15,180 bases of DNA from Streptomyces fulvoviolaceus (GCF_000718165.1 NZ_JOEY01000108.1:1-15180), one strand, 5' to 3'. Counted from the first letter of the stretch, positions 6,365 to 13,729 are shown. Notes: generated from the letters alone by a model not told the origin. Numbers and translations are program-made.

Positions 6365-7114
6365 ATGACGAGCGGGCACGAGACTTACGGGGCAGCTCTT
6401 GGCCCGCGGCCGCTGCAGACGCGCGCCCTGACCCGGGAGGCCGGGCGGGCACGGCAGCTCCTGGCCGCCGGACAGTGGCGCCCCGCCGCGGCGGACTCCG
6501 CAGCAGCAGCAGCCGTCCTGGACCGCCTCACGGCCCCGCTCCCGGCCCGGCGGGCAGCCACCGCACGGACACCGGGCCGGGAGCGGGACCGGCGACTCCA
6601 ACGCCTCCTGCGCACGACCCTCCACCACCTCGACGCAGGCGCCGTCAGCCCGCCCGCAGCCGCCCTCCTGGCCGCCGTCGCCCGCGCTTTCCTGCCCTGG
6701 CACGCCGCCCCGAACCCACCGGGCGCAGCGGCGGCCCCGAGATACGGGCCCCCGCCGGGCACGGCAGCCGGCCCGGCCGTCCCACCGACAGAGGCCGGCG
6801 AGGCCCTGCTCCCCGATCTGGCCGCAACCTTCGCCGTGCTGGCCTCGACACGCCCGCCCGGGACCGTCCCGCTCACGCCCCCGGCCGAGCCCTGGCAGGC
6901 CCGGTACGCGGGCCGCTTCCGCCGTTACGCCAGACCCGCTCCCGGGGTGTGGACGGCCGAGACCGTCGCCTGCCCGGCGTGCGGGGGCAAGGACGGCCCG
7001 TGGACCGTGACCTGCGACTGGCGCCTCATCTCGCTGGGCTGCCCGTGCGGGGTGATAACCCACGAGCACGGCCTCGCCTTCTCCGAAGTCTGGCTTCTCC
7101 TGCCGGACAGGTGA
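6365..7114 (+). CDS. Unknown protein with C-terminal cysteine cluster
   Basis: This 249-aa protein has no recognised family. I chose the ATG at 6365 because a G-rich ribosome-binding site (GGGGGAGGGGG) directly precedes it; an ATG at 6275 is in frame but lacks one. Residues about 20-200 are rich in Ala, Pro and Arg, probably helical with disordered linkers, and contain no membrane segment. The last 50 residues differ: they are aromatic-rich and hold VACPACGGKDGPW, then a tryptophan-rich stretch and GCPCGVITHEHG, giving CxxC and CxC pairs plus two His. This resembles a small zinc-binding module. Its role is unknown. Codon use is consistent with a real gene. Confidence 0.72.
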   Translation: MTSGHETYGAALGPRPLQTRALTREAGRARQLLAAGQWRPAAADSAAAAAVLDRLTAPLPARRAATARTPGRERDRRLQRLLRTTLHHLDAGAVSPPAAALLAAVARAFLPWHAAPNPPGAAAAPRYGPPPGTAAGPAVPPTEAGEALLPDLAATFAVLASTRPPGTVPLTPPAEPWQARYAGRFRRYARPAPGVWTAETVACPACGGKDGPWTVTCDWRLISLGCPCGVITHEHGLAFSEVWLLLPDR

Positions 7115-7316
7115 CCCGGCGTCGTGGCCGACCGCCCGCACCACGACGCTCAGTCACAGCCGGCGGGTCGGAAAGGGCTCTGTGAAAACGCGCCAGTAAA
7201 CACAGAAAGGTGACGATGATTCAGATCCACTGAAACGGCCGGAGGGAATCCCCGGAAAATGCGGATCAGAAAAGGTGTCCGAAAGGAGAGGGGATCCGCG
7301 AGGGCATTTCTGTTGC

Positions 7317-7350
7317 GACGTCAGATATGACGCCGCGTCACTGGACGTCA
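7317..7350. promoter_or_regulatory. Cluster of TGACG/CGTCA half-sites
   Basis: Four related half-sites lie within 34 bases: GACGTCA at 7317-7323 and 7344-7350, and a palindrome TGACGC-C-GCGTCA at 7328-7340. They sit at the 3' end of the propeller relic. The density suggests a binding site, but no promoter or intact gene start is adjacent, so function is uncertain. Bases 7115-7347 contain no gene I can support. Confidence 0.35.
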
Positions 7351-7620
7351 CACGGGACAGACCACCAAGGCCGTCACTTTGCTGCTGCAGTGCTTGAAAT
7401 CCGGCGAACCGGCGAAGCGGACTTCAAGCCGCCGGGACCGCGGAGCGATTCCGGCTCCCTCGCCCTTGCCGGCGATGACGTTGATCCGGCCGGCCTTCGC
7501 CAGATCGCCCGAGGACTTGATGACATCGGCGGTGCCGTCCCAGTGGTTCCCCACGAACAGCACCCGGCACCCCCGAGTACGTGTTTGTGAACCCTGATCG
7601 GCCACCGGATCGGTGCTCAT
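7348..7620 (-). pseudogene. YncE-like beta-propeller protein fragment
   Basis: This minus-strand frame has strong GC3 bias. With ATG at 7620 it would encode 90 aa. The core reads RVLFVGNHWDGTADVI, followed by AGRINVIAGKG. This is the pattern I associate with secreted YVTN/YncE-like beta-propeller proteins of Streptomyces (VGN-WDGTADVI then RINVI). Intact proteins of this kind have several hundred residues and many blades; here only about one blade remains, with no signal peptide and no clear ribosome-binding site. After the motif, the sequence quickly loses resemblance. I judge it a relic, though a small functional protein cannot be excluded. Confidence 0.4.
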
Positions 7621-7824
7621 CGTTTTCGGCCTGGACCTGGCTCTGTCCGAACGATCAGGGACCGAGACCGGAGGGGCATCAGCCTCGATGCGGCGATGTC
7701 CCATGGTGTGGTTATCCTCACCGCCAGGGGGTGGCTTACCGGATGGACAATGACATCGGTGCGCGGCGATCGTGTGTCCCAGAGACGGCTTGATGGCCAC
7801 GCATGACGAAGGGACACCTCATCG

Positions 7825-8541
7825 ATGCGCGTCCTCCTGATCGGGCCGCCCGGAGCTGGCAAGGGCACGCAGGCAGTGCGCCTTGCCGCGCATCTGTCGA
7901 TCCAGCACATCTCCACCGGCGACCTGTTCCGCGAGCACATCGACCAGGGCACCGAGCTCGGGCGGAGCGCCCACACGCACATACGCGCCGGCCTTCTGGC
8001 ACCGGACGAGGTCACGATCGGGGTGATCAAAGAGCGCCTTGTCCGTCCGGACACCGAGCGCGGATTCCTGCTGGACGGCTTCCCCCGCAATCTTGCCCAG
8101 GCGGAGGCGCTGGACGGCATCCTGGCCGACTCGACGTCGAGGCTGGATGCCGTGCTCGACCTGGAGATTCCCGAGGCCCAGGTGGTCAGGCGGATCGCTG
8201 GACGACGGTTGTGCCGTCAGGACCGCGAACACATCTTCCACGTCGACTACAGCCCGCCTGAAGTGGCAGGAGCCTGCGACGTCTGCGGCGGTGAGCTGTA
8301 CCAGCGCGATGACGACCGCGAGAGGATCGTTCGTCAGCGACTGGAGGTGTATCGCAGCGAGACGGCGCCGGTCGTCGACCACTACCAAGCTCAGGGCCTG
8401 GTGACCACGATCTCGGCCCTCGGCCAGGTCCAGGAGGTCCTGGACCGCGCGCTGGTCGCGATCGGCCAGGCCAGGTCGATGCCTCCGGCGCGTCGAGCTG
8501 TTGACCCCTCAGTTGGGAAGGCGCGGGGCTGCCGTCCCTGA
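7825..8541 (+). CDS. adk: Adenylate kinase (stand-alone paralogue)
   Basis: This 238-aa enzyme should convert ATP and AMP to two ADP in the cytosol. Nearly every family motif is present: P-loop GPPGAGKGTQ (residues 7-16), AMP-site STGDLFREHI (30-39), GFLLDGFPRN (80-89), and the lid with Arg-rich RRIAGRRLC (122-130). The lid is of the zinc type: C130, C151 and C154 are conserved, and the fourth ligand position is Asp133 (CRQD) rather than Cys. Housekeeping adk normally lies between secY and map in the ribosomal protein cluster. Here the gene stands alone in an accessory region, so it is probably a second copy. The last 20 residues (SMPPARRAVDPSVGKARG) extend beyond the usual C-terminus. Start: ATG at 7825, with a weak AAGGG element upstream. 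Confidence 0.93.
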   Translation: MRVLLIGPPGAGKGTQAVRLAAHLSIQHISTGDLFREHIDQGTELGRSAHTHIRAGLLAPDEVTIGVIKERLVRPDTERGFLLDGFPRNLAQAEALDGILADSTSRLDAVLDLEIPEAQVVRRIAGRRLCRQDREHIFHVDYSPPEVAGACDVCGGELYQRDDDRERIVRQRLEVYRSETAPVVDHYQAQGLVTTISALGQVQEVLDRALVAIGQARSMPPARRAVDPSVGKARGCRP

Positions 8542-8617
8542 TTGCCGCCGCCGAGGACTGCCATCGCCTCCAACGAAGCTTTTGCGCGTGCCGCCGTCCC
8601 GATGACGGGGTGGCTCG

Positions 8618-9439
8618 GTGACCGACCACGATGAGGCGGCGGCCGTCCGGCCGTTGACCCTGGCTTGGGTGAGCCGGCACCTGGAGGCCGGCGAACGGAT
8701 CGTCAGAACCGAGGCGCTGCACGGCGGTATCACCGCCGAAATTCGGCGGCTGACCGTCGGCACGCGGGACGGGGGCACCCGTGATCTGGTGCTGCGGACC
8801 TTCACCGACCCGTTCTTCGTCGAGCACGCCGAGGACTGGCTGAACCGGGAGGCCGGCGCCCTGACCCTGCTCACGGGGACCGGCGTGCCGGCTCCTGGAC
8901 TGGTCGCGGTTGATCCGACCGCCGCGCAGTGCGCGTATCCATCGCTCCTGATGACACATCTGGCGGGCCGGACGGTCCTCGACGATGAGGGAGTGGAGAC
9001 GCGCCTCCCGGTGCTGGCCCGTCAACTCGTGGCGATCCACGCGTTGCGACCCGCCGAGCGGCCCCGGGAGTACGCCGGAACACTTCCTCGCCTTCACCGC
9101 CATCGCCGCGACCCTCGTATGCCGCTGCGGGCTGATGAACTGGATGGCGGCTTACAGGTGGTCCCCCCTGCCGGCTGGTTCCGGGGGATGTGGCCCGCCG
9201 CCGTCCTTGATGTCCTGTTCGCAGGTTCGTCTGTCGTTGGACTGGTCGTTGGGGATCAGGAGTACTCCGGCAACTTGCTCGGGGTGCTCGACGGGGAGCC
9301 GGTTGTCGCCCGTGGGGTCACCGTCCGGCCCGGACGCCTGGGACGCATGGACCGTCTGACACGCCAACGCCACGTGCTCTTTATCGACCGTGCAGGCGTG
9401 TCTACTGCAGGGCCGGATACCTCGTCGGTGCCGTCGTAG
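8618..9439 (+). pseudogene. Aminoglycoside phosphotransferase-like gene, catalytic loop eroded
   Basis: The frame starts at GTG 8618 and runs 273 codons. The N-terminal lobe matches the APH/choline-kinase fold well: EALHGGITAEIRRL, DLVLRTFTDPFFVEHA, REAGALTLLTGTGVPAPGLV and the PSLLMTHLAGRTVL hinge. After about residue 150 similarity falls. WPAAVLDVL fits the helix before the catalytic loop. The expected loop HxDxxxxN appears as VVGDQEYSGNLL, with no His and one extra residue between Asp and Asn. The expected DWD-type metal site is replaced by GVTVRPGRLGRMD, without the Asp. The C-terminus runs into unrelated sequence. I infer an inactivated gene with small insertions or frameshifts rather than an active kinase. 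The family modifies antibiotics or other small hydroxyl compounds. Confidence 0.65.
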
Positions 9440-9570
9440 CGGTAGTGGAAGTGGACGTGGTCGCCTTCGGAGGGTGCCTGCGGGTGGGGCTCAAGGCGCC
9501 GGTCGACGACCTCGGCCCTGACGCCGAGCGGCCGCCCGGAGGTGTCCTGGACCTGCATGTCGGCGACGGG
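9440..9570 (-). pseudogene. Unrecognised gene remnant abutting the ISL3 element
   Basis: The minus-strand frame reading MQVQDTSGRPLGVRAEVVD and later EGDHVHFHYRYDGTDE has almost exclusively G or C in third positions, so it was probably coding. Its possible ATG at 9558 lies 13 bases from the insertion element, without a ribosome-binding site, so it is most likely the broken end of a gene. I do not recognise the family, and the right flank of the element does not continue it. Confidence 0.35.
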
Positions 9571-9601
9571 TGAATCGTGGCTCAGTCAAGATTTCCGTGA
9601 A
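9557..9601 (+). repeat. Left terminal inverted repeat (31 bp perfect, 45 bp imperfect)
   Basis: The sequence from 9571 to 9601 is identical to the reverse complement of 11287-11317. Extending outwards to 9557 it matches the right side at 12 of 14 further positions. The inner core is GGCTCAGTCAAGATTTCC. Confidence 0.9.
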
Positions 9602-11317
9602 GCCGATCAGTGAGCTGTCTGGTTCGTAGCTCTGTGTTGTCGGCGGTCGGCGGCGACGAGTAGGACGCGCTTGCGGAGCAAGGGGAGTCCGGCTCGGCCT
9701 GCCATTTGCCGCTTGAGCAGCTTGATGTCCGTGACTCTACCCTCGACGCAGCCCGAGCTCCATTCCGTGCTCAGCCCGAGGATGACGGCGTCGCGGTCGG
9801 CCCGCAGGCCGTCGGCGAAGCCGCGCAGGCCGTGGTTCACGTCGGCGCGGGCGGTGGCGATCCACTCGGGCAGCCGGCTCGTGCTGCGGATGGCCATCAT
9901 CGCGGCGAAGGACCGGACGTGTCCGGTGGCGGCCTCAAGTTCGGGGCAGCGGGTCAGGATGTCCTTGAGTTTCTGCTGGTCGTCGTCGCTCATGCGGTCG
10001 GGGTTGCGGGTGATCCAGCCGGTCACCTTGCGGACCCCGGGCGGCCGGGCCGGGGGTGGACGGTCGGCCGGCAGGCGGCGGAAGCGGTGGAGGTAGTCGC
10101 GGACGACGGAGTAGGAGCCGGTGAAGCCGCGCTCGCGGAGTTCGGCGTGGAGCTGGGTGCCGCTGGTGTGGCCCTCGTGCCACCGCTGGTGCAGGTAGGA
10201 CTTGTAGGGGTCCAGGGTGCTGGGGAGGTTCTGCCAGCGGCCGGTGGCCAGTTCCTCCCAGGTGACGGCGCGGGCATAGCGGCGGACGGTGTTCCGGGAC
10301 AGTTCAAGGCGGCGGGCGACGGCCCGGATGGTGAGGCCCTGGCCGAGGAGATCGTGCACGGCGGTGTGGTGCTGCCGGGCCCGCTCGGCCAGCCGGCCCG
10401 CGAGGGAGACCGGCGGATGCAGGACTTCAGGAGGTGACTCCGGGGCGTGGGCGGGTTCGCGGAGGCACGAACTGTGCTTGCTGACCAACACCTTCACGGC
10501 CTCGGCGAGGTTGTGCCAGAGATGCCACAGGTCGGCGACCTGCACGGCGTCGGGGGCTCCGGAGCGGGCGCCGTCCGCGAAGGCGCCACCCCGGTCGCGA
10601 CAGATGATTTCCACTCCGGGGTGCTCGGTGAGCCAGGCAGCGAAGGTGGCCGCCTCCCGGTCCGGGAGAAGGTCGATCGGGGCGTGTGTCTCGCAATCGA
10701 CCAGCACGGTGCCGTAGTTGTGTCCCTTGCGGGTGGCGAACTCGTCGACCCCGAGTACCCGGGGCGTCCCGGCGGGCGGATCGGGCAGGGCCATGACCAG
10801 CCCCAGCAACGTGGTCCGGCTGACCGGCGCCGGCAGCCGGGCCGCCAGCCGCTCGCCGGCCCGACCCGCCAGAGCCACCGAAATCGCACTCAACAAGTCC
10901 CCGAGCTGCGGGGTTCGACGCCCATAGCGCACAGTCAGCCCCTCGATCTGCTCGGCGAAGGTCACCCGGTCGCACTCCGGCGCATCGCAGAACAGACGGC
11001 GCACGGACAACACGATGGACACCTGCCGGCCGCCGATCGCGCCATCTGCGAGACGGCGCTGGTATCCGCTGTGCCGTCGTACCGACGGTGTCCCGCAGTC
11101 CGGGCACGACGCCGGAACCGACCCCGGGGTTCTCGCCACAATGCGTAACACCCCGCCCTCGGCGCTCACTTCCTCCACCAGCACCCTGCCCAGGTGCGGT
11201 AACACCGTCTTCAGCAGCTCCTCACACTCGGCGAGTGTCGCGACGCGAGTGACGGAGCGTCACCGGCGCACGGAGGCGTGCCCGGTTTCACGGAAATCTT
11301 GACTGAGCCACGATTCA
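9571..11317 (-). mobile_element. ISL3-family insertion sequence, apparently complete
   Basis: One full-length ISL3-type transposase gene is bounded by perfect 31-bp inverted repeats. The probable tips, by analogy with ISL3 elements that begin with GG, are GGCTC at 9579 and GAGCC ending at 11309, giving 1731 bp. The repeat nevertheless continues identically to 9571 and 11317, and imperfectly to 9557 and 11331. No 8-bp direct target duplication is visible for any choice of ends. The surrounding gene remnants differ on each side, so the insertion may have been followed by deletion or rearrangement. Confidence 0.85.
9607..11205 (-). CDS. ISL3-family transposase
   Basis: This 532-aa DDE transposase would cut and rejoin the IS ends. 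The N-terminus holds a zinc-ribbon (CPDC at 34-37, CDAPEC at 73-78), followed by the ISL3 catalytic core. The predicted DDE triad is D154 (LGVDEFATRKG), D204 (EIICRDRGGAF) and E488 (GCVEGRVTDIKLLKRQ). The motif DLWHLWHNLAEAVK (225-238) is typical of the family. A central helix-turn-helix (AVARRLELSRNTVRRYA) is present in the insertion domain. The GTG at 11205 is the first usable start in frame; the frame stays open 12 codons upstream with ELLKTV, which resembles the usual family N-terminus, so an unusual upstream start is possible. No frameshift is visible, so it may be active. Confidence 0.93.
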   Translation of the reverse strand: MLPHLGRVLVEEVSAEGGVLRIVARTPGSVPASCPDCGTPSVRRHSGYQRRLADGAIGGRQVSIVLSVRRLFCDAPECDRVTFAEQIEGLTVRYGRRTPQLGDLLSAISVALAGRAGERLAARLPAPVSRTTLLGLVMALPDPPAGTPRVLGVDEFATRKGHNYGTVLVDCETHAPIDLLPDREAATFAAWLTEHPGVEIICRDRGGAFADGARSGAPDAVQVADLWHLWHNLAEAVKVLVSKHSSCLREPAHAPESPPEVLHPPVSLAGRLAERARQHHTAVHDLLGQGLTIRAVARRLELSRNTVRRYARAVTWEELATGRWQNLPSTLDPYKSYLHQRWHEGHTSGTQLHAELRERGFTGSYSVVRDYLHRFRRLPADRPPPARPPGVRKVTGWITRNPDRMSDDDQQKLKDILTRCPELEAATGHVRSFAAMMAIRSTSRLPEWIATARADVNHGLRGFADGLRADRDAVILGLSTEWSSGCVEGRVTDIKLLKRQMAGRAGLPLLRKRVLLVAADRRQHRATNQTAH

Positions 11318-11331
11318 GCCGCCGCCGACAT
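11287..11331 (-). repeat. Right terminal inverted repeat (31 bp perfect, 45 bp imperfect)
   Basis: This is the reverse complement of 9557-9601 with two mismatches, both in the outermost 14 bases (11318-11331). It ends the ISL3 element. Confidence 0.9.
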
Positions 11332-11482
11332 CTTTGCTGCGCTACTTCACGGTGCGCTCTCAGGACATCCTCGACGTTCGACCCGACGATCTCGCGCACC
11401 CGACCGCGTCGATCAACCCGGAAGCTGCATCCATCAACGCCGCAAACACCCTGCTTGTTTCGCGCAAGGGCTTGATCTCTTG
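11318..11482 (+). pseudogene. C-terminal remnant of an unknown gene at the IS right flank
   Basis: The plus-strand frame from the edge of the IS reads TSLLRYFTVRSQDILDVR and then INPEAASINAANTLLVSRKG before the TGA at 11480-11482. About 80 percent of codons end in G or C, better than the opposing minus-strand frames over the same bases. It has no start of its own, so it looks like a gene tail left after insertion or deletion. Family not recognised. From 11483 to 11698 I see no convincing gene. Confidence 0.3.
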
Positions 11483-11698
11483 ATATGGGCGGATTGGTAG
11501 CGGCCGACTGATGACCATGGCAGAAGCGGGGTGTGCTCCGTCGACGTCCCATGAAGCCATGGTGTCCGGCGTTCTGGCCTGAGTAGCCGTTGTCTTTCCG
11601 GACTTGATCGGTGGGTTTCCGCTGGTCAGGCGTGAACTCTGTGGAATCGACGAAGAGTCGGGCCGTCACGTCTGTCGGTTATGACACGGAGGTTGTCG

Positions 11699-12187
11699 AT
11701 GGCTTCGGTCATGGGTTTGTTGGAAGCGCGCGAGACGGCCGCGCAAGTTCGGGTCGAAGAGCTCCGCGAGGAGGCGGAGCGGGTGCTGGCCGAGTTTGCG
11801 AAGGCGGAGGCGGTGCTGGAGCGACGGGCCATCGCCCGCTTGGAGCTGGCCGAGGCCCTGTCCGGGCCGGAGCCGGAGGCCGACCACCCGCCGGAGTCGG
11901 CGCCGGCCGTTGCCGAGGCCCCGGTGGCGGGGTCGGTGGTGCCGCACTGGTGGGTGGGCCTGACGATGGAGGTGCTCGCGCCGGACTACCAGCGGCTGGT
12001 GGGCGTGCTGGAGGCGGAGGCGGGCGGGTCCGGGCTGCGGGCGCGGGAGTTGGCCGGGCGGCTGGGCCTGGAGTCGGTGCCGGCGAAGGTCGAGGGGGTG
12101 CGGTCGAAGGTGAAGCGGCTGGTGGAGCGGGGCTGGCTGCTCGAGGAGCGTCCCGGGGTGTTCACGCCGAGGCGGGCTGCCGGGTGA
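11699..12187 (+). CDS. Coiled-coil/winged-helix protein, IS-associated Streptomyces type
   Basis: This 162-aa protein begins at the ATG at 11699, with CGGAGG seven bases before it; the in-frame ATG at 11681 lacks such a site. Residues about 5-60 are strongly helical and charged with heptad-like spacing ([20 protein letters not shown]), suggesting a coiled coil. A Pro/Ala linker follows, then [20 protein letters not shown] and a winged-helix-like domain ([31 protein letters not shown]). I recall proteins of this layout as very frequent in Streptomyces, often beside IS5-type transposases, which fits here. A regulatory or transposition-accessory role is possible; none is established. Its 3' end overlaps the IS5-type stub on the other strand. 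Confidence 0.8.
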   Translation: MASVMGLLEARETAAQVRVEELREEAERVLAEFAKAEAVLERRAIARLELAEALSGPEPEADHPPESAPAVAEAPVAGSVVPHWWVGLTMEVLAPDYQRLVGVLEAEAGGSGLRARELAGRLGLESVPAKVEGVRSKVKRLVERGWLLEERPGVFTPRRAAG

Positions 12188-12425
12188 CGTTTCGGCTCCG
12201 GTGGCGGGCGAGGCGGCGTCCCATGAGCATGGTCATCGACCGCAGGACGGCGGCTTCGCTGCTTTCGGGCCGGGTCTCGTAGTCCCGGGCAAGGCGCCGC
12301 GAGCGCATCAGCCAGCTCAGCGTCCTCTCCACCACCCACCTGCGTGGAAGCACCACGAACCCGCTCATGTCGGTGCGTTTGACGTTCTGAAGGGTGAGCC
12401 GCCCTGGACGTCCCCCTGACCCACA
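12162..12425 (-). pseudogene. C-terminal stub of an IS5-family transposase
   Basis: The minus-strand frame reads [20 protein letters not shown], then [15 protein letters not shown] and [20 protein letters not shown], the characteristic end of IS5-family transposases of Streptomyces, including the YREK-type Glu (VER). Only about 80 residues remain. The upstream part, with the first two catalytic Asp residues, is missing, and family resemblance fades above about 12400, so the element is 5'-truncated. Its stop at 12162-12164 lies inside the convergent gene ending at 12187. Confidence 0.75.
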
Positions 12426-12507
12426 CTTCCTTTCGTACGACCGTCTCCAATGGTGCAACGCGAGGAGGGAAGGCCGGATTCCGGGGTCAGGTGGACGTCG
12501 GGGTCCG

Positions 12508-13008
12508 TCAGACGAGGTGGATCGTGAAGCGCCTCACGACCTTGGGGTCCGTGGCGATCGTGTCGGCGTGGACCGAGCCGCGAGCCTTGTCGTACTTCCC
12601 GGTGCCGCCGGTGATCGCGTTGTCGAAGGGGCCCTGGTCGACGTAGTTGAAGTACATCCCCTGCACGGTGAGCTGGCCGCCCGGGAGGGTGTAGGTCACG
12701 ACGCACTGCTCCGCTTCATCGGCGCCGCCCCGGGTGGTGGTGCAGGTGCCGTGGGTCTCGCCGACCTTGTTGTGCGCCTCGTCGAAGAGGTCCGAGCGGA
12801 CGACGACTTGATCGCCCTGCGAGACGCTGCCGGGGGTGACGGGGAAGCGGGTCAGCTGCTGCACCTCGGCCAGGACTGTGATGATCCGGGCTTTACCCCT
12901 GGTCTGGGCGGAACCGGTGTCCGTCGCGGCGGCCGCGACGGGGGTGCAGGCGAGGAGGGTGACCAGCGTGGCCGTGCCGAGGCAGGCCGCTCTGATGGGG
13001 CGCATCAT
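12508..13008 (-). CDS. Secreted allene-oxide-cyclase-barrel-like protein
   Basis: This 166-aa protein has a clear Sec signal peptide: basic start MMRPIRAA, hydrophobic core, and an AAAATD-type cleavage region near residue 28. A Cys within the hydrophobic stretch (LLACTPVAA) also loosely recalls a lipoprotein signal. The mature part is rich in beta strands. It has the pattern of the AOC/dirigent-like barrel: [20 protein letters not shown], a cysteine pair (GTCTTTR and EQCVVTYTL), GGQLTVQG, and [16 protein letters not shown]. Bacterial members are secreted and of unknown substrate; plant AOC activity should not be assumed. The start ATG at 13008 has AGGAG immediately upstream. No operon partners are visible. 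Confidence 0.88.
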   Translation of the reverse strand: MMRPIRAACLGTATLVTLLACTPVAAAATDTGSAQTRGKARIITVLAEVQQLTRFPVTPGSVSQGDQVVVRSDLFDEAHNKVGETHGTCTTTRGGADEAEQCVVTYTLPGGQLTVQGMYFNYVDQGPFDNAITGGTGKYDKARGSVHADTIATDPKVVRRFTIHLV

Positions 13009-13039
13009 GCGACTCCTGAGGTTGATGTTCGGGAATGAC

Positions 13040-13060
13040 CGGATGGCGAACTTCCATCCG
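13040..13060. promoter_or_regulatory. Inverted repeat upstream of the barrel-protein gene
   Basis: CGGATGG (13040-13046) and CCATCCG (13054-13060) are exact inverted repeats separated by 7 bases, 32-52 bases before the start of the minus-strand secreted-protein gene. GGAAT and ATTCC extend the symmetry outwards with a 3-base offset. The position suits an operator or a leader hairpin. Confidence 0.45.
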
Positions 13061-13152
13061 ATTCCGTTCGATTCCCTTCATAACCTCGACTCCGCCGCTG
13101 CACGGAGCACCCGGGCACGAACCACCGGTACATCCAGCCGGTCGGACCAAAG

Positions 13153-13270
13153 TCAGGCGGCGGAGCTCGGCACGAAGCCGAACGGCAGCTCCAGGCGATG
13201 CCGGGCCAGGAGCTCCTCGTCGGCGACGATCCCGCCCGTCGGCTCGTGATGCCGTTGGGCGGCGCGTCAG
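13153..13270 (-). pseudogene. Short C-terminal gene remnant
   Basis: The minus-strand frame reads HHEPTGGIVADEELLARHR and ends LPFGFVPSSAA with a stop at 13153-13155. Nearly all codons end in G or C. There is no start and the frame overlaps the leader of the plus-strand nuclease-like relic, so at most one of the two is real. Family not recognised. Confidence 0.25.
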
Positions 13271-13662
13271 GGAGCGGGAGCCCGGCCGCCGGTCCGTCGG
13301 GCGCGGGCGCCCAGGGCGGCAGTTCGGGGCGGGCGATCGCGGTCGGAGCGGGCCCGCAGAAGACGTATACGGTGTAGCAGGAGCCGGCCGCGGGCACCTG
13401 CCGCTACCGGCATCTCAAGGGAGAGCCGCTGGAGGACCCGACGTGCACGCCGGGCGCGATTTCCCCGGCGAACCTGAAGCTGATGATCTGGCGCAAGGGC
13501 GGCTACACCTCGGCGTCCGGCCCCAGGGTCAACAACGCGAAGGATCCGGTGGAGACGAAGCTGCATACCGCGGTCTGCAGGGGCACGGTCACCCTCGCCG
13601 CCGCGCAGAAGGTGATCGTCAACGACTGGACCACCGCACTCAGAGGGCTCGACCTCGGCTGA
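13249..13662 (+). pseudogene. Secreted HNH-nuclease-like relic with amber stop and internal deletion
   Basis: A plus-strand frame can be read from ATG 13249 to TGA 13660-13662, interrupted by TAG at 13375-13377. On both sides the reading makes sense: GPQKTYTV before the stop, then QEPAAGTCRYRHLKGEPLED and TCTPGAISPANLKLMIWRKG. I recall a Streptomyces secreted-protein family with TYTVQ, a Cys-rich start, CTPGAI and RxGYT, followed by an HNH-like core and a tail like VETKLHxxVCxGTVTLAAAQ with DWTTAL. Here GGYTSASGP is followed almost directly by PVETKLHTAVCRGTVTLAAA, so the section expected to carry the catalytic His and Asp is missing. CAG to TAG would explain the stop. No signal peptide is recognisable at the start. 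Confidence 0.55.
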
Positions 13663-13729
13663 GGCATCGCGCAGGGCAGTCGAGCAGGCACTTCGCCTGC
13701 TACAGCCCTTCGGAACCTGAGCCGACCGA

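Noticed and set aside
6119..7144. 341-codon minus-strand open frame
   Set aside because: It is antisense to the 249-aa gene at 6365-7114 and has low-complexity Gly/Arg/Pro composition, with no ribosome-binding site.
9706..11148. Several plus-strand open frames of 230-245 codons inside the IS
   Set aside because: All are antisense to the intact ISL3 transposase and have no family resemblance.
9571..11317. 8-bp target site duplication TGAATCGT next to the IS
   Set aside because: The copy on the other side is the reverse complement (ACGATTCA), not a direct repeat, so it is an extension of the inverted repeat and not a normal duplication.
11360..11669. Minus-strand frames of 66 and 152 codons right of the IS
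   Set aside because: Codon third positions are poor compared with the plus-strand frame over 11318-11482, no ribosome-binding site is visible, and the longer one reads into the IS end.
12394..13038. 214-codon plus-strand frame
   Set aside because: It is antisense to the secreted barrel-protein gene, which has a signal peptide, a ribosome-binding site and family motifs.
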